DNA of 64,000 nt from contig NC_089236.1 in the NCBI RefSeq assembly GCF_963924675.1, positions 67,231,306 to 67,295,305 of the forward strand, in the 5' to 3' direction. The notes under the pieces were generated by a model that was not told the origin of the DNA, searched no databases, and was given only the letters and a program-made list of their open reading frames with translations. This DNA comes from Phocoena phocoena. Taxonomy: Eukaryota > Chordata > Mammalia > Artiodactyla > Phocoenidae. The translations under genes and the position numbers were made by a program. Shown piece after piece: positions 32,379 through 44,660 of the stretch (the stretch's first letter is position 1; each line of letters starts with the position of its first letter).

Positions 32379-35054
32379 GGGTCTATGGGGGCAGAGCTGC
32401 TTGAACCAGAAACCAACTCTTAAGGTGCAGACGCTATAACTGACATGCCCGGTGCGATGTTCAACTTCATCACAGCTCCATTAAACAAATGTATGCTTAC
32501 TGAATTAAATGAAGTTGAATTATCCAAGACAGGAGTCCCTCCTGTCAATTGTAGGTAGTACCAGGCTAAATACATTTCCCTGATAAAATGCTTCGTGTTT
32601 CCCATTCCTCCCCTAAGAGATGCAGACAACTATGTTTTTGAAAGTCCCCATTCCCAGGTTGTAGTTGTCTAGCTCAAAGTTTTTGAGGTCTAAGTCATAA
32701 TTTTCTAAATTATTTATGATTGTGTTCTTCAGGAAAGACCAAGAAAATTTGACAAGTCTTGTGAAGTCAAGATAAATGACACCTTCTGTTCCCCTTTCAT
32801 CTGTAAGATCCATTACTCTGTCAGAGGAGTAATTTAGATGGCTGTGATTTGTTCCTCAGAAAGTTATTTTGGTTCTTCCAGCACCCTCTCCTTGGGGGTG
32901 GTGATCATCAGGTATTTTTAGTTAGAAAATCTCTCCAAGTGAACTAGAAATGGAAGAGGGGTCATGGTCATTGTCAGTAGAGACCGGGTGGCTTTCTATT
33001 TGCCTTCTGTCAAATACTGCATCGTGATATGTGCAGGAGATCTCTGAGGTAGAGCATGGGTCATCTTTATGGATGCTCGGATAAATTTTCAAATTAAAGG
33101 AAAAAATTGCTCATCACATTAATTGAGTCTTAAATTACATTATATGGAGGTAAAGTACAAGAACATCTATCTATGTTCTTGTCTTGAGGGTCAGAGTTTT
33201 CTGTATTAAAGCAGGTTGTTTGGGTTGGTTTGCATTATGATAGCATATCTGTTCTCTATAAATAAAGATGAAATAAAATATAAAATGAGAAATTTTACAT
33301 TTAAAGGGGAGGTGAATGAGTCTGATTTCTGTTGATTACATGTGGCTGGCTTTGTGTCTCCCCCTACTTTTGCCAGCAGCTGTGGCATCTAGATGGATTG
33401 AAAGCCTCTCTATTAAATAGGACGTGAGTGGGCTGGTCTTCCTACGATGGTCATGAGTGTTTCTCAGCATTTTAAATTTCACTTAGGCATATACGTGTGT
33501 GTGCGTGTGTGTGTGTGTGTACGCGCATATGTATCAAACATATTTTGTTGTTGTTCAAGAAAAATTAAAGTGAAAGAGAAGGTTACATATCATTTTCATT
33601 CCCCACGCTATATTTCTTTTTAAAAGAGATTTATTTTGGGGATATTATTAGCAAATCTGGGCCCATATCACTTTGCACTCAATTCTCTTATACGTCTTAT
33701 GACATTGTGTTGTAAATATTTGATTACATCTCTTTCCTCTCCTCGGCAACTTGAGTCATACTAGACTCACATAAATCTCATTTCAAATTTAAGTGAATAT
33801 TGTACTTGGTCAAAACGTTTATTTATTTATTGTTTCATACTGAGTTCTTTAATGTAGAGAAATATTTTTTAGGACTTGGGACTACAATATTTGGTAATAC
33901 TCCTATTTATAATACATTATTATAGCTTTCTGGCTAATATTGAAAACCAGATAAAAGCAAGATTGGTCTTCCGAGCTCAAAAGCAATGTGAAGAATTGAC
34001 AATAATTCTGAATCAAGTCTTTTTGATTCAGATTCTGATTTACCTCATTAACTGTGCACCTACTAATTACCACACTATGCACTTTGTCATTTATTTATTT
34101 TTCTTATCAATTCAGCTATTCATACAGCCTGCACAGCATTAGGAAGAAGGAACAAAGAAAGCAGAATTTCAAATGGGTGCTTTTATTATTTATAAAACAT
34201 TTTATTAAAATGTCAACCCAAAATTCACCCTGAGTGCAGAGAAGATCGGAAAAGTATTTTCTCAACTGGTCATAGGACAAAGAAGTCACTCCTGTTAGGA
34301 CAAAGGGAGTTAATGCAGGACCCTCATCCATCTGGCAGGTTCCTCCGTGCTTATTTCACTTCCACGAGGCAACATCATCTTCAGATATCAACCTGTTCCC
34401 ATATTAGACTATTGGGTAGGACCAGCACTTATCTCTGGGTTCTGAGCATCTTAATATTATCTACAAGATGCTCACATTCCAGCATCTTAACATAAGAGTC
34501 AAAAGTTGACTGATGGCTGAACTAGGGAACTAATTAATCAATGAATGATGAGAAACATGAGCATCTCCTTAAAAAGCTCTGAGCAGGTTTGTTCAAGGCC
34601 CACAGCAGCATCTCTGCCTACCTCACCCCAGGAGATAGGACCTGGGACTCCTTATCACCCTGCCCCCCAGCAACCACACAAATGCTTAATGTAAAACAAT
34701 TGCGCAGACACATTCACACGTGTATATTTGGGCACCTTTATTTACTCCCCCATTCTTCATCCCGCCTACCACCCACGCCCACTGGAACCTTCAGACCCCA
34801 GCCTGTCCCAGCCGTCGCTGCAAGACACAGCCAAAGGCAGTTAATCCTTTAGCTTATGCAGCTCACTAGTCTCTGTAGCGTGATTTCTTTTTGTTCTCCT
34901 GTGAGTAGCACACTTGAAATGTTGCTCTCCCCTAGTTTTCTGCCTCCACAGACCCCTTCTTTCCTGGAGGTCAACCACTGGTTACTGTGGCAACCGTGCT
35001 GTATGCAGCAGATTGTTTTTTTGCCATTTCTTTCTTTGAGGTAGATGTCAGACA
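32379..35054. other. Mostly unique sequence; TG repeat and a hairpin
   Basis: A TG microsatellite with CG interruptions lies at 33492-33525. An inverted repeat TCTGAATCAA/TTGATTCAGA with a 6-nt spacer lies at 34007-34032. No gene recognised. Confidence 0.5.
33492..33525 (+). repeat. (TG)n microsatellite with CG steps
   Basis: ACGTGTGTGTGCGTGTGTGT... running into ACGCGCATATG. Short and imperfect. Confidence 0.9.
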
Positions 35055-35175
35055 TTCATTCATCAAACATTTAAGGATCTGGTATTTACTGGGATCCAAT
35101 AACGGGATCTAAAGGTCCAAGAGACTAGGTCCTGGCCTAGAGAGCATTAGAATTCATGGGGATAGTTTGGGCATA
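35055..35175 (-). repeat. L2 3' end, antisense, decayed
   Basis: 'ATTCATTCATCAAACATTTAAGGATCTGGTATTTACTGGGATCC...GTCCTGGCCTAGAGAGCATTAG' follows the reversed L2 terminus at low similarity. Confidence 0.5.
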
Positions 35176-36149
35176 ATAAGAAATGGGGTTCCTGAGACCC
35201 CAAAGGCCCTATTCTTAGCTTGAAAGCAGAGGTGGTAAAAACATGGGGAAGAAGTACAAGAAAGGGAAATAGAATACAGCCCTGGGTTGTGAAGAAAGAC
35301 ACCCTGAGCCCATCCCAGCACAGACCTCCAGGATGGATTTGCTGCCTGTGAGATGCCAGTGTTTATGGATGGGGAAAATATCTATGAAAGGCCCTAGGCC
35401 CATCTTAGCATCTCTTTCTGAAGGACAACTGACCCAAGCAGGCTGCCACACAGCCCTTGACCTCTGAGTGATTTCTGCACTTTTTGATGGCATCCCTGAA
35501 TCTTGTCATCTCTTCACCACATTGGGTCAGCAACCCCTCCTTGAACCCAAGAGATATTGCACCACGTTAGAGCCCTACAACTTGGATGAGTGTAACCTGG
35601 AAAATCTCCTGCACATTTTTAAGGTTTGTGAGAGGGTAGGGAGAGTGGGTTTGGACTAAATGCTATTAGAAGCCAGGCAGCGGAACGCTTAAGGACCCCT
35701 ACCCTGTGATGAAATAAGACCCCTTTAGTGCACACCAGTTTGGAGAAACAGGGAAGAGGACACTTCCCTTTATGTAGAGGCAGTAAAATGTCTTTCCACA
35801 GAGGTATAGAGAGTATGCTAGCACTGCTGAGGAAGGTTCCAGCACCACCATCCTCCTGAGAGGTTAGACCACAGCTCTTGGTCATATCTGCATGGGCTGT
35901 CTTGGCCAACTTGTCAACAAGACTCTTGCACCAGGAGCTGACCCATCATCTTGGTTCAACTGTCCCCTCCTCCAGGCCTGGGCATATTTTTCTTCCCACT
36001 CCAGGGATATGTAAATTTCTAGAAGATTCCGTACTTCATAAAAGTCATCACTGGAATCCCAGGCATCATAAAAAAATAATAGCAAAGAGGTGGGAACATG
36101 TAGGGTGGGAGAAGGTAGAGAGAGTGTGTGATGAATTTGGAGCTACGTA
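35176..36149. other. Unique sequence
   Basis: No gene recognised. Small frames on both strands overlap each other and show no domain. Confidence 0.4.
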
Positions 36150-36260
36150 ACTGTGATTTGGAATGCTGGCTTCACCACTAACTAGCTATATGACTTTGGG
36201 TAAGGCATTTAAGTTTTCTGGGCCTCAGTTTAAAATCTGTAAAATGGGGGGAAACTACTT
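36150..36260 (+). repeat. MIR SINE fragment, sense
   Basis: 'GGAATGCTGGCTTCACCACTAACTAGCTATATGACTTTGGGTAAGGCATTTAAGTTTTCTGGGCCTCAGTTTAAAATCTGTAAAATGGGG' at about 36160-36249 is a well-preserved MIR core. Confidence 0.85.
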
Positions 36261-36619
36261 GCCATCATTAGATTTTTTTCCCCTAAAATCGTCAAAATGT
36301 GCCATAAAAGTAGTTGCCTCCTTCACCTACTTGGGATACTGGGCTCCACTTTATAGGGTTCTCCACAATTTTGGCCCCAGCAAGAATAATAACACTTGAT
36401 TGTATACATTTTGTTTGAATCGATTAGATGTATGACTATTTGAAATAAAACTAGGCACAAAAAGTATGTTTTATGTTGTCCAAGGTAAGAATATTTTGTG
36501 AAATAAGGAATTATGACACCTGTTGTCAACCAGTCACCTTTGTCAAATCTGGGATATTGGTGTAGACTGTTCTTTCATCTACACAATGCTTGACAATACC
36601 TTTTCTCCACCCCAGTTTC

Positions 36620-37405
36620 CTTTGCTGTAGACTCTCATGGGTCGGTCTCTTAGCTTCTGTAATTCTACCCCCACTAGGAACTATTCTCCATCCTGTTGCC
36701 GCTACACTTACCTTCCAAAAAAAGCAAAACTGATCCTATCAGTAACCCTATTACAGCATTCATTTTCTTCATTGTCCAAGATTAAAGTCCAAACCCCTTG
36801 GATCTTCATGCAAGGCGCTTCATTAACCTAGATTCTTTTTAGTATTCCCCCTGTACATTCCACTGTGGACATGTACTTTTAATGAATTAATTTTCAACTA
36901 TATTTTCTTAGCAGCAGACTACTTCTTCAAAGGAAATCCAATTTCAAGCATGATATGAAAAATGAATGAAACGAGACTGCTTTATTTGATCTGTGGGTCG
37001 AGGTCAAGAGCCCCCAACACTCATTCTTCCATGTGCTCCCCTCTTCCTTTCCTCCTGCACCAAGAGATTCTGTGTAGCCCACTTTTTAAACACTGTCTCA
37101 GTCTAGGCTTGCTAACTTGTGGCCTTTTGTTGAATAATCCTTGTTCTCACGCCTCATCGAGAAATCTCCTTTTGTGTGAAAAATACCTCCTCATCCATTA
37201 GTACAGGGTTCCATCTGGCATCCTCCCCCACCTCCACAGAGCCTGTGCTGACTACCCGAGCAAAACCAAGGGTCTGTTTATTATATTTGTTTGGGTATAT
37301 TCTTATCTATTCCATAGACTGAACTTCTGGAGACCAATGACATGTATTGTTCATCTGTGTGTCTAGACCATAGTGTGTGCTTCATAAATATTTGGGGAAC
37401 TAAAA
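36620..37405 (+). repeat. L2 LINE 3' part, sense
   Basis: Long decayed L2. 'AAAGTCCAAACCCCTTGGATCTTCATGCAAGGCGCTTCATTAACC' near 36785, 'CCTGCACCAAGAGATTCTGTG', 'CCACAGAGCCTGTGCTGACTACCCG', and the terminal 'CCATAGACTGAACTTCTGGAG...GTCTAGACCATAGTGTGTGCTTCATAAATATTTGG' near 37313-37395. Confidence 0.75.
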
Positions 37406-39218
37406 AACTAAAATGTATAAACGTAATTATTATTATTCCTCTCCAAGAACATTAAGTAATACACAAGGCTTAGCCTGGATGTTAAGGATACCTGTCCATA
37501 TGCAAACATTTACGTCGTTATACCTGAATATATGACCTCTTCATATTCACAGATACGTATTAAGCTCACTGAAATTGTACTTGTGCATAAATATTTAGGT
37601 GGCATAATAACTTTTTTACAGCCTTCATATCATTTATATTCTCTTTCTATTCACTATGCTTAGGAAAGCCTTGCGTCCTGTGGCTGAATGTTTTATTCGT
37701 CTTCTATGGTCAGTCTATCACTTGTTCTTGTGTAGTTGTGGTTAAGGATTTGTAGAAACACAGTGATGCTTTGATGCCTGCTGAGTTATCAGAGGAACTC
37801 CAGCTAGAAATTGGGCAAATGGAGGAGAATGACTTTGACTCCAGAGGCCACCAGTGACTCTTGGAGAACTGAGTGTAGTGGATCACACATAGATTCTGGA
37901 GCTGCAGTACTTGGATGCTAGGCCTGATACAAAAGAGACCTCATAAGAGCACATTTCCTTCATTAAGCTAAAGTACTTCAGGTGCATTCATGGTGGAACG
38001 CTGGTTAAAGGCCAATAAAGGAAGGAGCTCTTGTATTGATATTTTTAAATAAATGATGGGTTTATTTCTTTTGTCTTGATCATGATGCAACCTTGCATTA
38101 GTTGATGGATTTTGCCCATGTCTTTTGTTCGTATTAAATGAAAACAATTCCAGAAAAGCACCTGATTAGCATTCTTTTAAAAAAAAAATCCTTGATACAC
38201 TTTCAGAAGAAACTTTATATCCTCCCGTTCCTTTTTATAAACACAAAATTAAATTACTTTTAGTGATTCTTTGCGAGGCTTTTTCACTTCTTACAGAAGA
38301 CCCTACATGCGCGGAATGAAATTGATTTCGTGCAAGTTTGTTTGATGTAACGGTGTCATCATAGGTTTATCTGCATCACTTGTGCTATTCTCTCTGCCTT
38401 ATGTATCTAACATACCTCTTTATCCTTCTTAATGTTGACAGTGTGTTGTTAGTGAGGGGAGCCTATCGTTTACAGTATTTAAATGTCAAACACTTGCTCA
38501 TCCAGCTAGAGTCCAGCTATATATATAACTGCTCCCATTAAATCTGTTTTATCTGTGCCTCAGTCGGAAATGTCAATTAAAGAAGAATCTAATCTCATTA
38601 GAAAAGCTCAGTGACAATGCCATGATATTCACATTTATCTGTCAAATTGTTTCTCCCGCACATTTTGATGTTTTAATTAAACCTTGGTGTACCTTAGCAG
38701 AATTTTTACTGATGGAGACAGTTGCCTAAAGCACTCTCCTTTTTATTGCATGTTCATTAAGACGTTGTAGGAGCATGAATCCTAGCAGATATTCCATCAT
38801 TGGCTTAATATGTTCATAATTCCTTTATTGTCATCACTTTGTTCGAAGTAAGTGCTAGCCAAAGCACTGCGGAAAAAAGATCGGTAGCCATTCGTACTAA
38901 TAGGTTTTGGTTTATTTGGCTAAGTCATTGCACTGTTGTTAAACAGTCTTCAGTTTGGGGGAAATACCCTCGTATCATATGTGTCGTTTCTGTTGGTGTT
39001 ACTGGACTATTATTTGCTTGCATAAGAAAGAGTCAGCATTTTTCTGTAGGGGAAAAATCTTCAGTAATAATAATAACAAGATGTAAACAATTCCCAAGTC
39101 GTTTAGCATAACAGAACACACTTAGTGCTATCTTCAGTTTATAAAAACTTTGTAGTGTAAGAATTACCAACCACACAGACTCTGTAAACAACTGAAATGT
39201 GGGTGGATGGATTCGAAA
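37406..39218. other. Unique sequence containing a candidate conserved noncoding block
   Basis: No gene or repeat. The 38200-38860 part has the look of conserved regulatory DNA and is entered separately. Confidence 0.45.
38380..38860. promoter_or_regulatory. Candidate conserved noncoding element, homeobox-motif rich
   Basis: Repeat-free sequence with several ATTA-type homeodomain sites: TGTCAATTAA at 38571-38580, TCATTAG at 38595-38601 and TTTTAATTAA at 38671-38680. There is also a SOX-like GACAATG near 38613. Such density in a repeat-free block is common in developmental enhancers. No target gene can be named and conservation cannot be tested from one sequence. Confidence 0.25.
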
Positions 39219-39401
39219 CCTAGTGCTTTTTTTGTTTGTTTGTTTGTTTTGCGGTACGCGGGCCTCCCACTGCCGCGGCCCCTCCAGCCGCTCCGCGGCA
39301 TGTGGGATCCTCCCGGACCAGAGCACGAACCTGCGTCCCCCGCATCGGCAGGCAGACCCCCTACCACTGCGCCACCAGGGAAGGGAAGCCCCTAGTGTTT
39401 G
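39219..39401 (-). mobile_element. CHR-type SINE, internally deleted variant
   Basis: Antisense copy with a T/TTTG tail on the left. GCGGTACGCGGGCCTCCCACTGCCGCGGCCCCTCC runs directly into AGCCGCTCCGCGGCATGTGGG, so about 55-60 bp of the usual middle (the GGAGCACAGGCTCCGG...CTCACGGGCCC part) is missing. The end reads CCAGGGAAGGGAAGCCC, with a duplicated GGAA. The flanking duplication is CTAGTGCTTTT / CTAGTGTTTGT (about 39220-39230 and 39392-39401). Confidence 0.88.
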
Positions 39402-40400
39402 TTTTTAACAGAAGTAGGCATTTCTCTGACACATTACTCTGCATACCTCTCTAATTGAAACAATCTTTGTACACTGGGGAATCTGAAACGTTAAGCAGAG
39501 AGCTAAGTCACTTTCTACAAGGCCGTTAATATTTACTTACCTAGAAATAGTTAAGCAGGTGTGGTTTTGGAGACAATAGGTCTGGGTAGCACAGGTTAAA
39601 CACTGAACTCACACATACATTTGTTGTCCCAATAACTATAAACTATTTTGCTCAGAGTAAAAAGTTCTGTATTTTCTATGATATAAAATTTCTAGGAACC
39701 TGGGTAAAATAATTATCTTTTCTCTTCATCTCTCTTTTGTAGTTTTTTTTCCCTTAAGGTACCTTTTTGTTTGTTTCTACATGGATGCTCCAAAAGGTGG
39801 TCTGTTTTAAACTGCATTTCTGTATATCCAGAGACACCATGTGCAGGACCAATGGATTTCTAATTTTTGAGCTATCTTAAGTAGTTGAATTAACTGTTGC
39901 TGTTAACATTTGATAGCAGCCAGTACTTTTGCAATGAAGTTTTTACTTGCAGTCAGAAATATAAGTGGAAATAGGACTGCGAGACTTGTGAGTATAATTT
40001 TAGAGGCTTCTTCAAAACTCAAGCCAGAGATCAAAGTTCTCAGTATGCACATATCGGTGAGGGGCGTGAAAAGGACCAGTTGATGCTACAAATAAATTCT
40101 CTTGCAAAGGTAGCCTGTTGATCGATAGAGGCCTAAATTTTGAGTGACTCCTGGATTTGAAATCTTCGCATTGTGTTGTCATCTCTGCACTTAATATCCT
40201 TTCATACTCCTGATGCTTGAACTGACAGCTCTAACCTGTTATCTCTTGACAGTGCAGCTCCATGACATGAAATGTACAGCTAATTACAATGCACTCCACA
40301 GTGGCACATGACAGGAAGGATGCTAGCAGAAGACCCAGCCAAGCAAGAAGTTACTAGGCGCATTTAGGAGCTGCTTACCAGGACAGTTACAGTAGACAAA
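39402..40400. other. Unique sequence
   Basis: No gene or repeat recognised. Confidence 0.4.
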
Positions 40401-40510
40401 TGCTCTGTGTGTGTACGTATATATGTGTGTATATATATGTACATATATGTGTGTGTATATATATGTGTGTATATATATGTACATATATGTGTGTGTATTA
40501 TGCACATATG
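40401..40510. repeat. Alternating TATATGTG repeat with 46-bp higher-order unit
   Basis: (TG)n, (TA)n and TACATATA blocks alternate. The arrangement GTGTGTATATATATGTACATATATGTGTGTG occurs twice in succession. The four frames predicted across it are simple-repeat translations. Confidence 0.9.
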
Positions 40511-43439
40511 CAACGAAAACACACGTATACAGCATTTTTTATTGGGTTCTTTAGCTTTCAACAGAAACATATGGGTGAAAAAGACTGACCAATACATAAA
40601 ATGAGAATTCAGCACACAGCACACGGAATCGATCTATTTGGCAGGGGACTGGTTCTCTTAATCTGACAGTCTTCTATTTTTAATAGAGAAATATCATTTA
40701 ACCATTATTCTCTCTGCTGTGATTCCAAAACAATCCAATGAAAAGATAATACAGGTCAAACCAATCACTTTGGCACTAAGTAGACCAGAAATTGATTATC
40801 TTACTTAGGTCAATAGGCTTTATATGTGGATAGTTTACTTCTCATTACCTCATTCTTTTGGGGCTTTTTTTTTTTTTTTTTGGTCATAAAAGAGATGGAA
40901 ATAGGACAGATGCTTGTGGTTGTGGAAAGAATGTCAATTCTTAAATATCTGTGGAAGAGCAAAGGCCATATTGTATTTTGTATCTTTACGCACGTTTACA
41001 TAGTCACAAATGTATGTTTCTAATCGTTTTATGTAGTGAGTTCCATACAACCAGCACATAGTATTTGCGTTAGATACTGCGTAGAGAATAAACGTGGCGG
41101 TCATTCACTAATTCAATCAACGTATGCTGAACGTCAGCAATATTTGAGGTATTATTATGCAGTTGAAATCTTCCACTCCGTAGGTGCGTGCCATGGGTGA
41201 ATTTTGTCCCCTTCCCATCCTATAGTGTGCCTGCTCCATGATGGGGTTCGAAGGGAAAAGAAGTAGAATTATACCCCAAGTAGATAAAATACCACCTCTT
41301 AAACACAGACACACCATGGGAAAGATGGCAACTACTGCATTTCATTCCTGTTTTCACTCATTTGCCCAGAGTAATTTCCCAGAACTTCCAAGGAGCTGAG
41401 AGACGTGATCCATGTCATGTTACCTAACTCCCCGCCAAATCTAGAGGGAATTCAGAGAATGAGACGTTCATTTTAGATTCTCGGTTAATGACAGTAGCAG
41501 ACAAAGTTGCAGGTATATGGCATTGGGGTTATATTTTAAAACTGAAAATAATTTAATTTTTGGAGTGTACAACGTTACTCACCTAAGTTATTACTTTCCC
41601 ATTGGAAAAGTAACCCATCATTAAATTTTCATACAAGGAGGAAAGTGTTTGCCTGCAGTTATACACAACTCATCATCACACTTTCTCATTACCATACACG
41701 TCTCCTCCAATTTGGGGTCTCATTTTCCTTACAAACACAGCTTGAAAACCTTCCTTTTCGCCTATTTATTCCAGCAAATGATGACCTTTCGAGCCAAGAA
41801 AATAACTGTCACAGTGAAAAGGCATTTCTATTGCTGTGAAGACCAGATTGTGGTTTAGCCCACAGCACTGCATTTCTTCTCTTTTAATAATTATAGTTTA
41901 TTACCTGTGAAAATAGTGCTGAAATGGTGTTAGTACATCCAGCTCAGACCAAAGCCATCTAAAAAATGTCTTGAGTTATTGTAGTTTTCAAACGAATACA
42001 AGGAACTGAACCTATTCAGGTTTAATGTTCTATCTTCTGTTGTCTAGGCACATCTGAGAACGATTGATAGTCATTTTTATTGCTTTGTTGTTGTTTTAAT
42101 TTAGTACATCTAATAACTTCCATTCCTTAGACACTGAATGTACAAGACAGCCCCTTCCATCAAGAAGCTCATGATCTGTGCAACTAAATAGTAAAATAGA
42201 AAAGGCTCCTTGATAAAACAAGCATGCGTACAGTCGAGGAAAGTTAAAATGCCATATGTTTGTTCCAGTCCTCTAACCATTGTCCCTGTGTAAAATTATA
42301 GCTCCAGCACTTAATTTTTCCGTCGTGGAAACCAACTTAGAAGATGACTGTGTATAACAATTGGTGTTGAGGAATGGGATTCATAGCCATATGTTATAGA
42401 TACATTTGATTTGGTATCTATTGTCTATAGGTACTTTTTACACTATTCCCCATTGTGGAGTCCAATGCATGTGATAATCAGATATATTAAAATGTGGGTT
42501 TTGGTATTTAATATTCACCAGAGATAAAAGTGTAATTTAATTTATGCATGCTTACTGCTTTCTGTCCTCCGGGCTCTTTTCTCCTTTTCGTTAAAGAAAC
42601 ATGGAGTAAATACCAAATTTATTCTGAAACAGCCAGAAGAGGCTTTATTTATCTTTTTTCTTTTTTTACAAACATGACGGTAAAATGTTCCTTTTGTGAC
42701 TATTTTCATTATAACGAATAGACAAAATAATTCTGTTAAAAAATAATCTGTGCAGTGAGACAAATTTACACGCTCCACCCCCAGTGAACACATTATTTTT
42801 ATTCACTGTAGAATATGTGTGTGATTTCAAGGCAGACTATTAAAAGTTTCCTTTGGGGTGGAAAGTTCTGAGTCTGGGGTGGGTTTTCGTGGTGTAACAC
42901 ACAGCGTGTTCTTTTTTTCGATGTGGTCACAGTTGGCTGAAAGTCAATTACTTTGAATTTAGGCAACTTATGTTTGTAACACATCTAGACAGGGTGAATT
43001 TTAAGAATGACTACAATATGTAGAATGTCTCTAAACATGCTCACAGTTGAGCTCACTTTGGTATTTTAGATTTGCAGGAAATGAAGGGCAGAAATGATTA
43101 TATATTTCCAACTCACATATCAGCCAATCTCTGAAAAATGTGAAACACTTTCTATCTCTAAAATGATCTTGTAGTGTGTGTGTCAATCCAAGAGGGAGTT
43201 CCCACAATGGGCTGGATGGGTCTAAATATTATCCTGGACGAGGGCAGGCTTGTTGATTGGTGGCCCTGGAAACAGAGTAGTAAAAGGTTAGGAAAGCTGG
43301 GAAGGATTGAGGCCCAGGGTCTTTTTAGGGGGATGGGCAATGGATGAAGAAGAAAAAGCTGGTGAGTCACAGTGACTGACACAGTGCAATTTCTCATTAA
43401 AAATTGGCTGAAACAATGAATGAGACAAACACCGGCTTA
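40511..43439. other. Mostly unique sequence
   Basis: No gene. A T run lies at 40866-40880. Short reversed L2-like pieces may lie at 41100-41150 and 42100-42200 (AAGACAGCCCCTTCCATCAAGAAGCTCATGATCTG), at low confidence. Confidence 0.4.
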
Positions 43440-43930
43440 GTCCTCATTTGCGTCATTTGGATAATAGACCTCTGAAATGAATTGACTCTGGCTCCAATTT
43501 TGTCAACCAAAACCTTTCAGTTCTCCCCCTGGTGGTACTAAGCTAGGCTGCGGAGCTCAGCTGGACGCTATTCTTTTACGTGCAAATAAAATTCGCTTTT
43601 ATTTTTTAATGGATTTTGTTCTTTGTGATTGATGTAACTTCCTTCAGCTGGTAGCATGAAGAGGTAGGATTAGTTTGGTGCGGATCCAAGGATGGTAGAT
43701 CGAAGGTATTTTCTTCCTTCTGTTTTTAATTACTGCCCCACCTTTTCAGATCTTGAAGGATATGGCTGAAGGAGTAATAGAGAAGAGATGCTCACTTGAC
43801 AGAGAGGTTTATTCTAACCCTATCAGCTGTCAAATTCACAACCTCGGAATTTAAGTGTGGTTTTGTTAATGAGTTTTTCTTGAACCTGTGAATCTGTCAG
43901 TTGTCTATGAACTCTCTTCTGCAGTGACCT
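43440..43930. promoter_or_regulatory. Candidate conserved noncoding block with a CTCF-like core
   Basis: A repeat-free stretch. On the minus strand 43523-43535 reads CCACCAGGGGGAG, close to the central CTCF motif CCACCAGGGGGCG. To its right lie GTGATTGATG, TTTTTAATTACTG and ATCAGCTGTCAAATTC words. The function is inferred from motifs only. Confidence 0.25.
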
Positions 43931-44083
43931 ATTTAGTGTGATAAAATATATGTATAATCTTCATTAAATGAGTTGTCCATCACCATGTAAAGGGCCCCAC
44001 TAGTCTCTGGCATATATCTTTTGCCTAGCCACGGTGGTCAGTGTAGGACCTACCAAGGATGCTTTGCCAATTCTTATTTACCC

Positions 44084-44285
44084 AAGACCCCCCATTTTTA
44101 AAATTAATTTTTATTGGAGTATAGTTGATTTACAATGTTGTATTAGTTTATGCTGTACAGTAAAGTGAATCAGTTATGTATGTACATATATCCACTCTTT
44201 TTAAGATTTGTTTCCCATTACAGAGTATTGAGTAGAGTTCCCTGTGCTCTACAGTAGGTCCTTATTAGCAAGACCCCCCCATTTT
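44084..44285 (-). mobile_element. 5'-truncated young L1, antisense, with TSD
   Basis: A 171-bp insert (44099-44269): AAAATTAATTTTTATTGGAGTATAGTTGATTTACAATGTTG ... AGAGTTCCCTGTGCTCTACAGTAGGTCC. This is the reversed 3' end of the L1 group common in artiodactyls and whales. The flanking duplication is AAGACCCCCCATTTT (44084-44098) and AAGACCCCCCCATTTT (44270-44285). A typical truncated L1 insertion. It interrupts or abuts an L2. Confidence 0.9.
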
Positions 44286-44440
44286 AGTCATCCTCCTATT
44301 GCTGCCTACTTATTTGAACCCTACTTATGCTTCAAAGTCCAGCTGAAATTCTGTCCTTGAAGCCTTTCCTCTCACCCTGGTCCAAAGAGCCACCGTTTAG
44401 AGAATGCCAGTAATCTCCACCTGTGTGAGGTCCTTGTACT
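44286..44440 (+). repeat. L2 fragment, sense
   Basis: 'ACTTATGCTTCAAAGTCCAGCTGAAATTCTGTCCTTGAAGCCTTTCCTCTCACCC' at about 44323-44378 is the L2 coding/3' block. Confidence 0.7.
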
Positions 44441-44469
44441 CCCTGCAAGAAAGCTGGTTATGAGACAGT

Positions 44470-44660
44470 GTAGAGCAGTGGATATCGATTCATGAGTCTG
44501 ACTGGGTAAGTTATTTACTTTCTCTGAGTCCTAGTTTTATCTTATGTAAAATGGAGATAATCAAAACACAACCTTCTACAGCCCTTTAGAATTGTTCTGA
44601 GGGTTAAATAAAACGGCATCTGTAAGGGTTTGCTGAGCGTACATAGTCAGCACCATTCAC
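44470..44660 (+). repeat. MIR SINE, sense, with an internal gap
   Basis: Head 'GTAGAGCAGTGGATATCGATTCATGAGTCTGACTGGG', then 'AAGTTATTTACTTTCTCTGAGTCCTAGTTTTATCTTATGTAAAATGGAGATAATC', then 'ATTGTTCTGAGGGTTAAATAAAACGGCATCTG'. The middle part with the tRNA B-box region is deleted. Confidence 0.8.

Noticed and set aside
40320..40624. Frames rich in Y, I, H and T across the TATATGTG repeat
   Set aside because: Simple-repeat translation.
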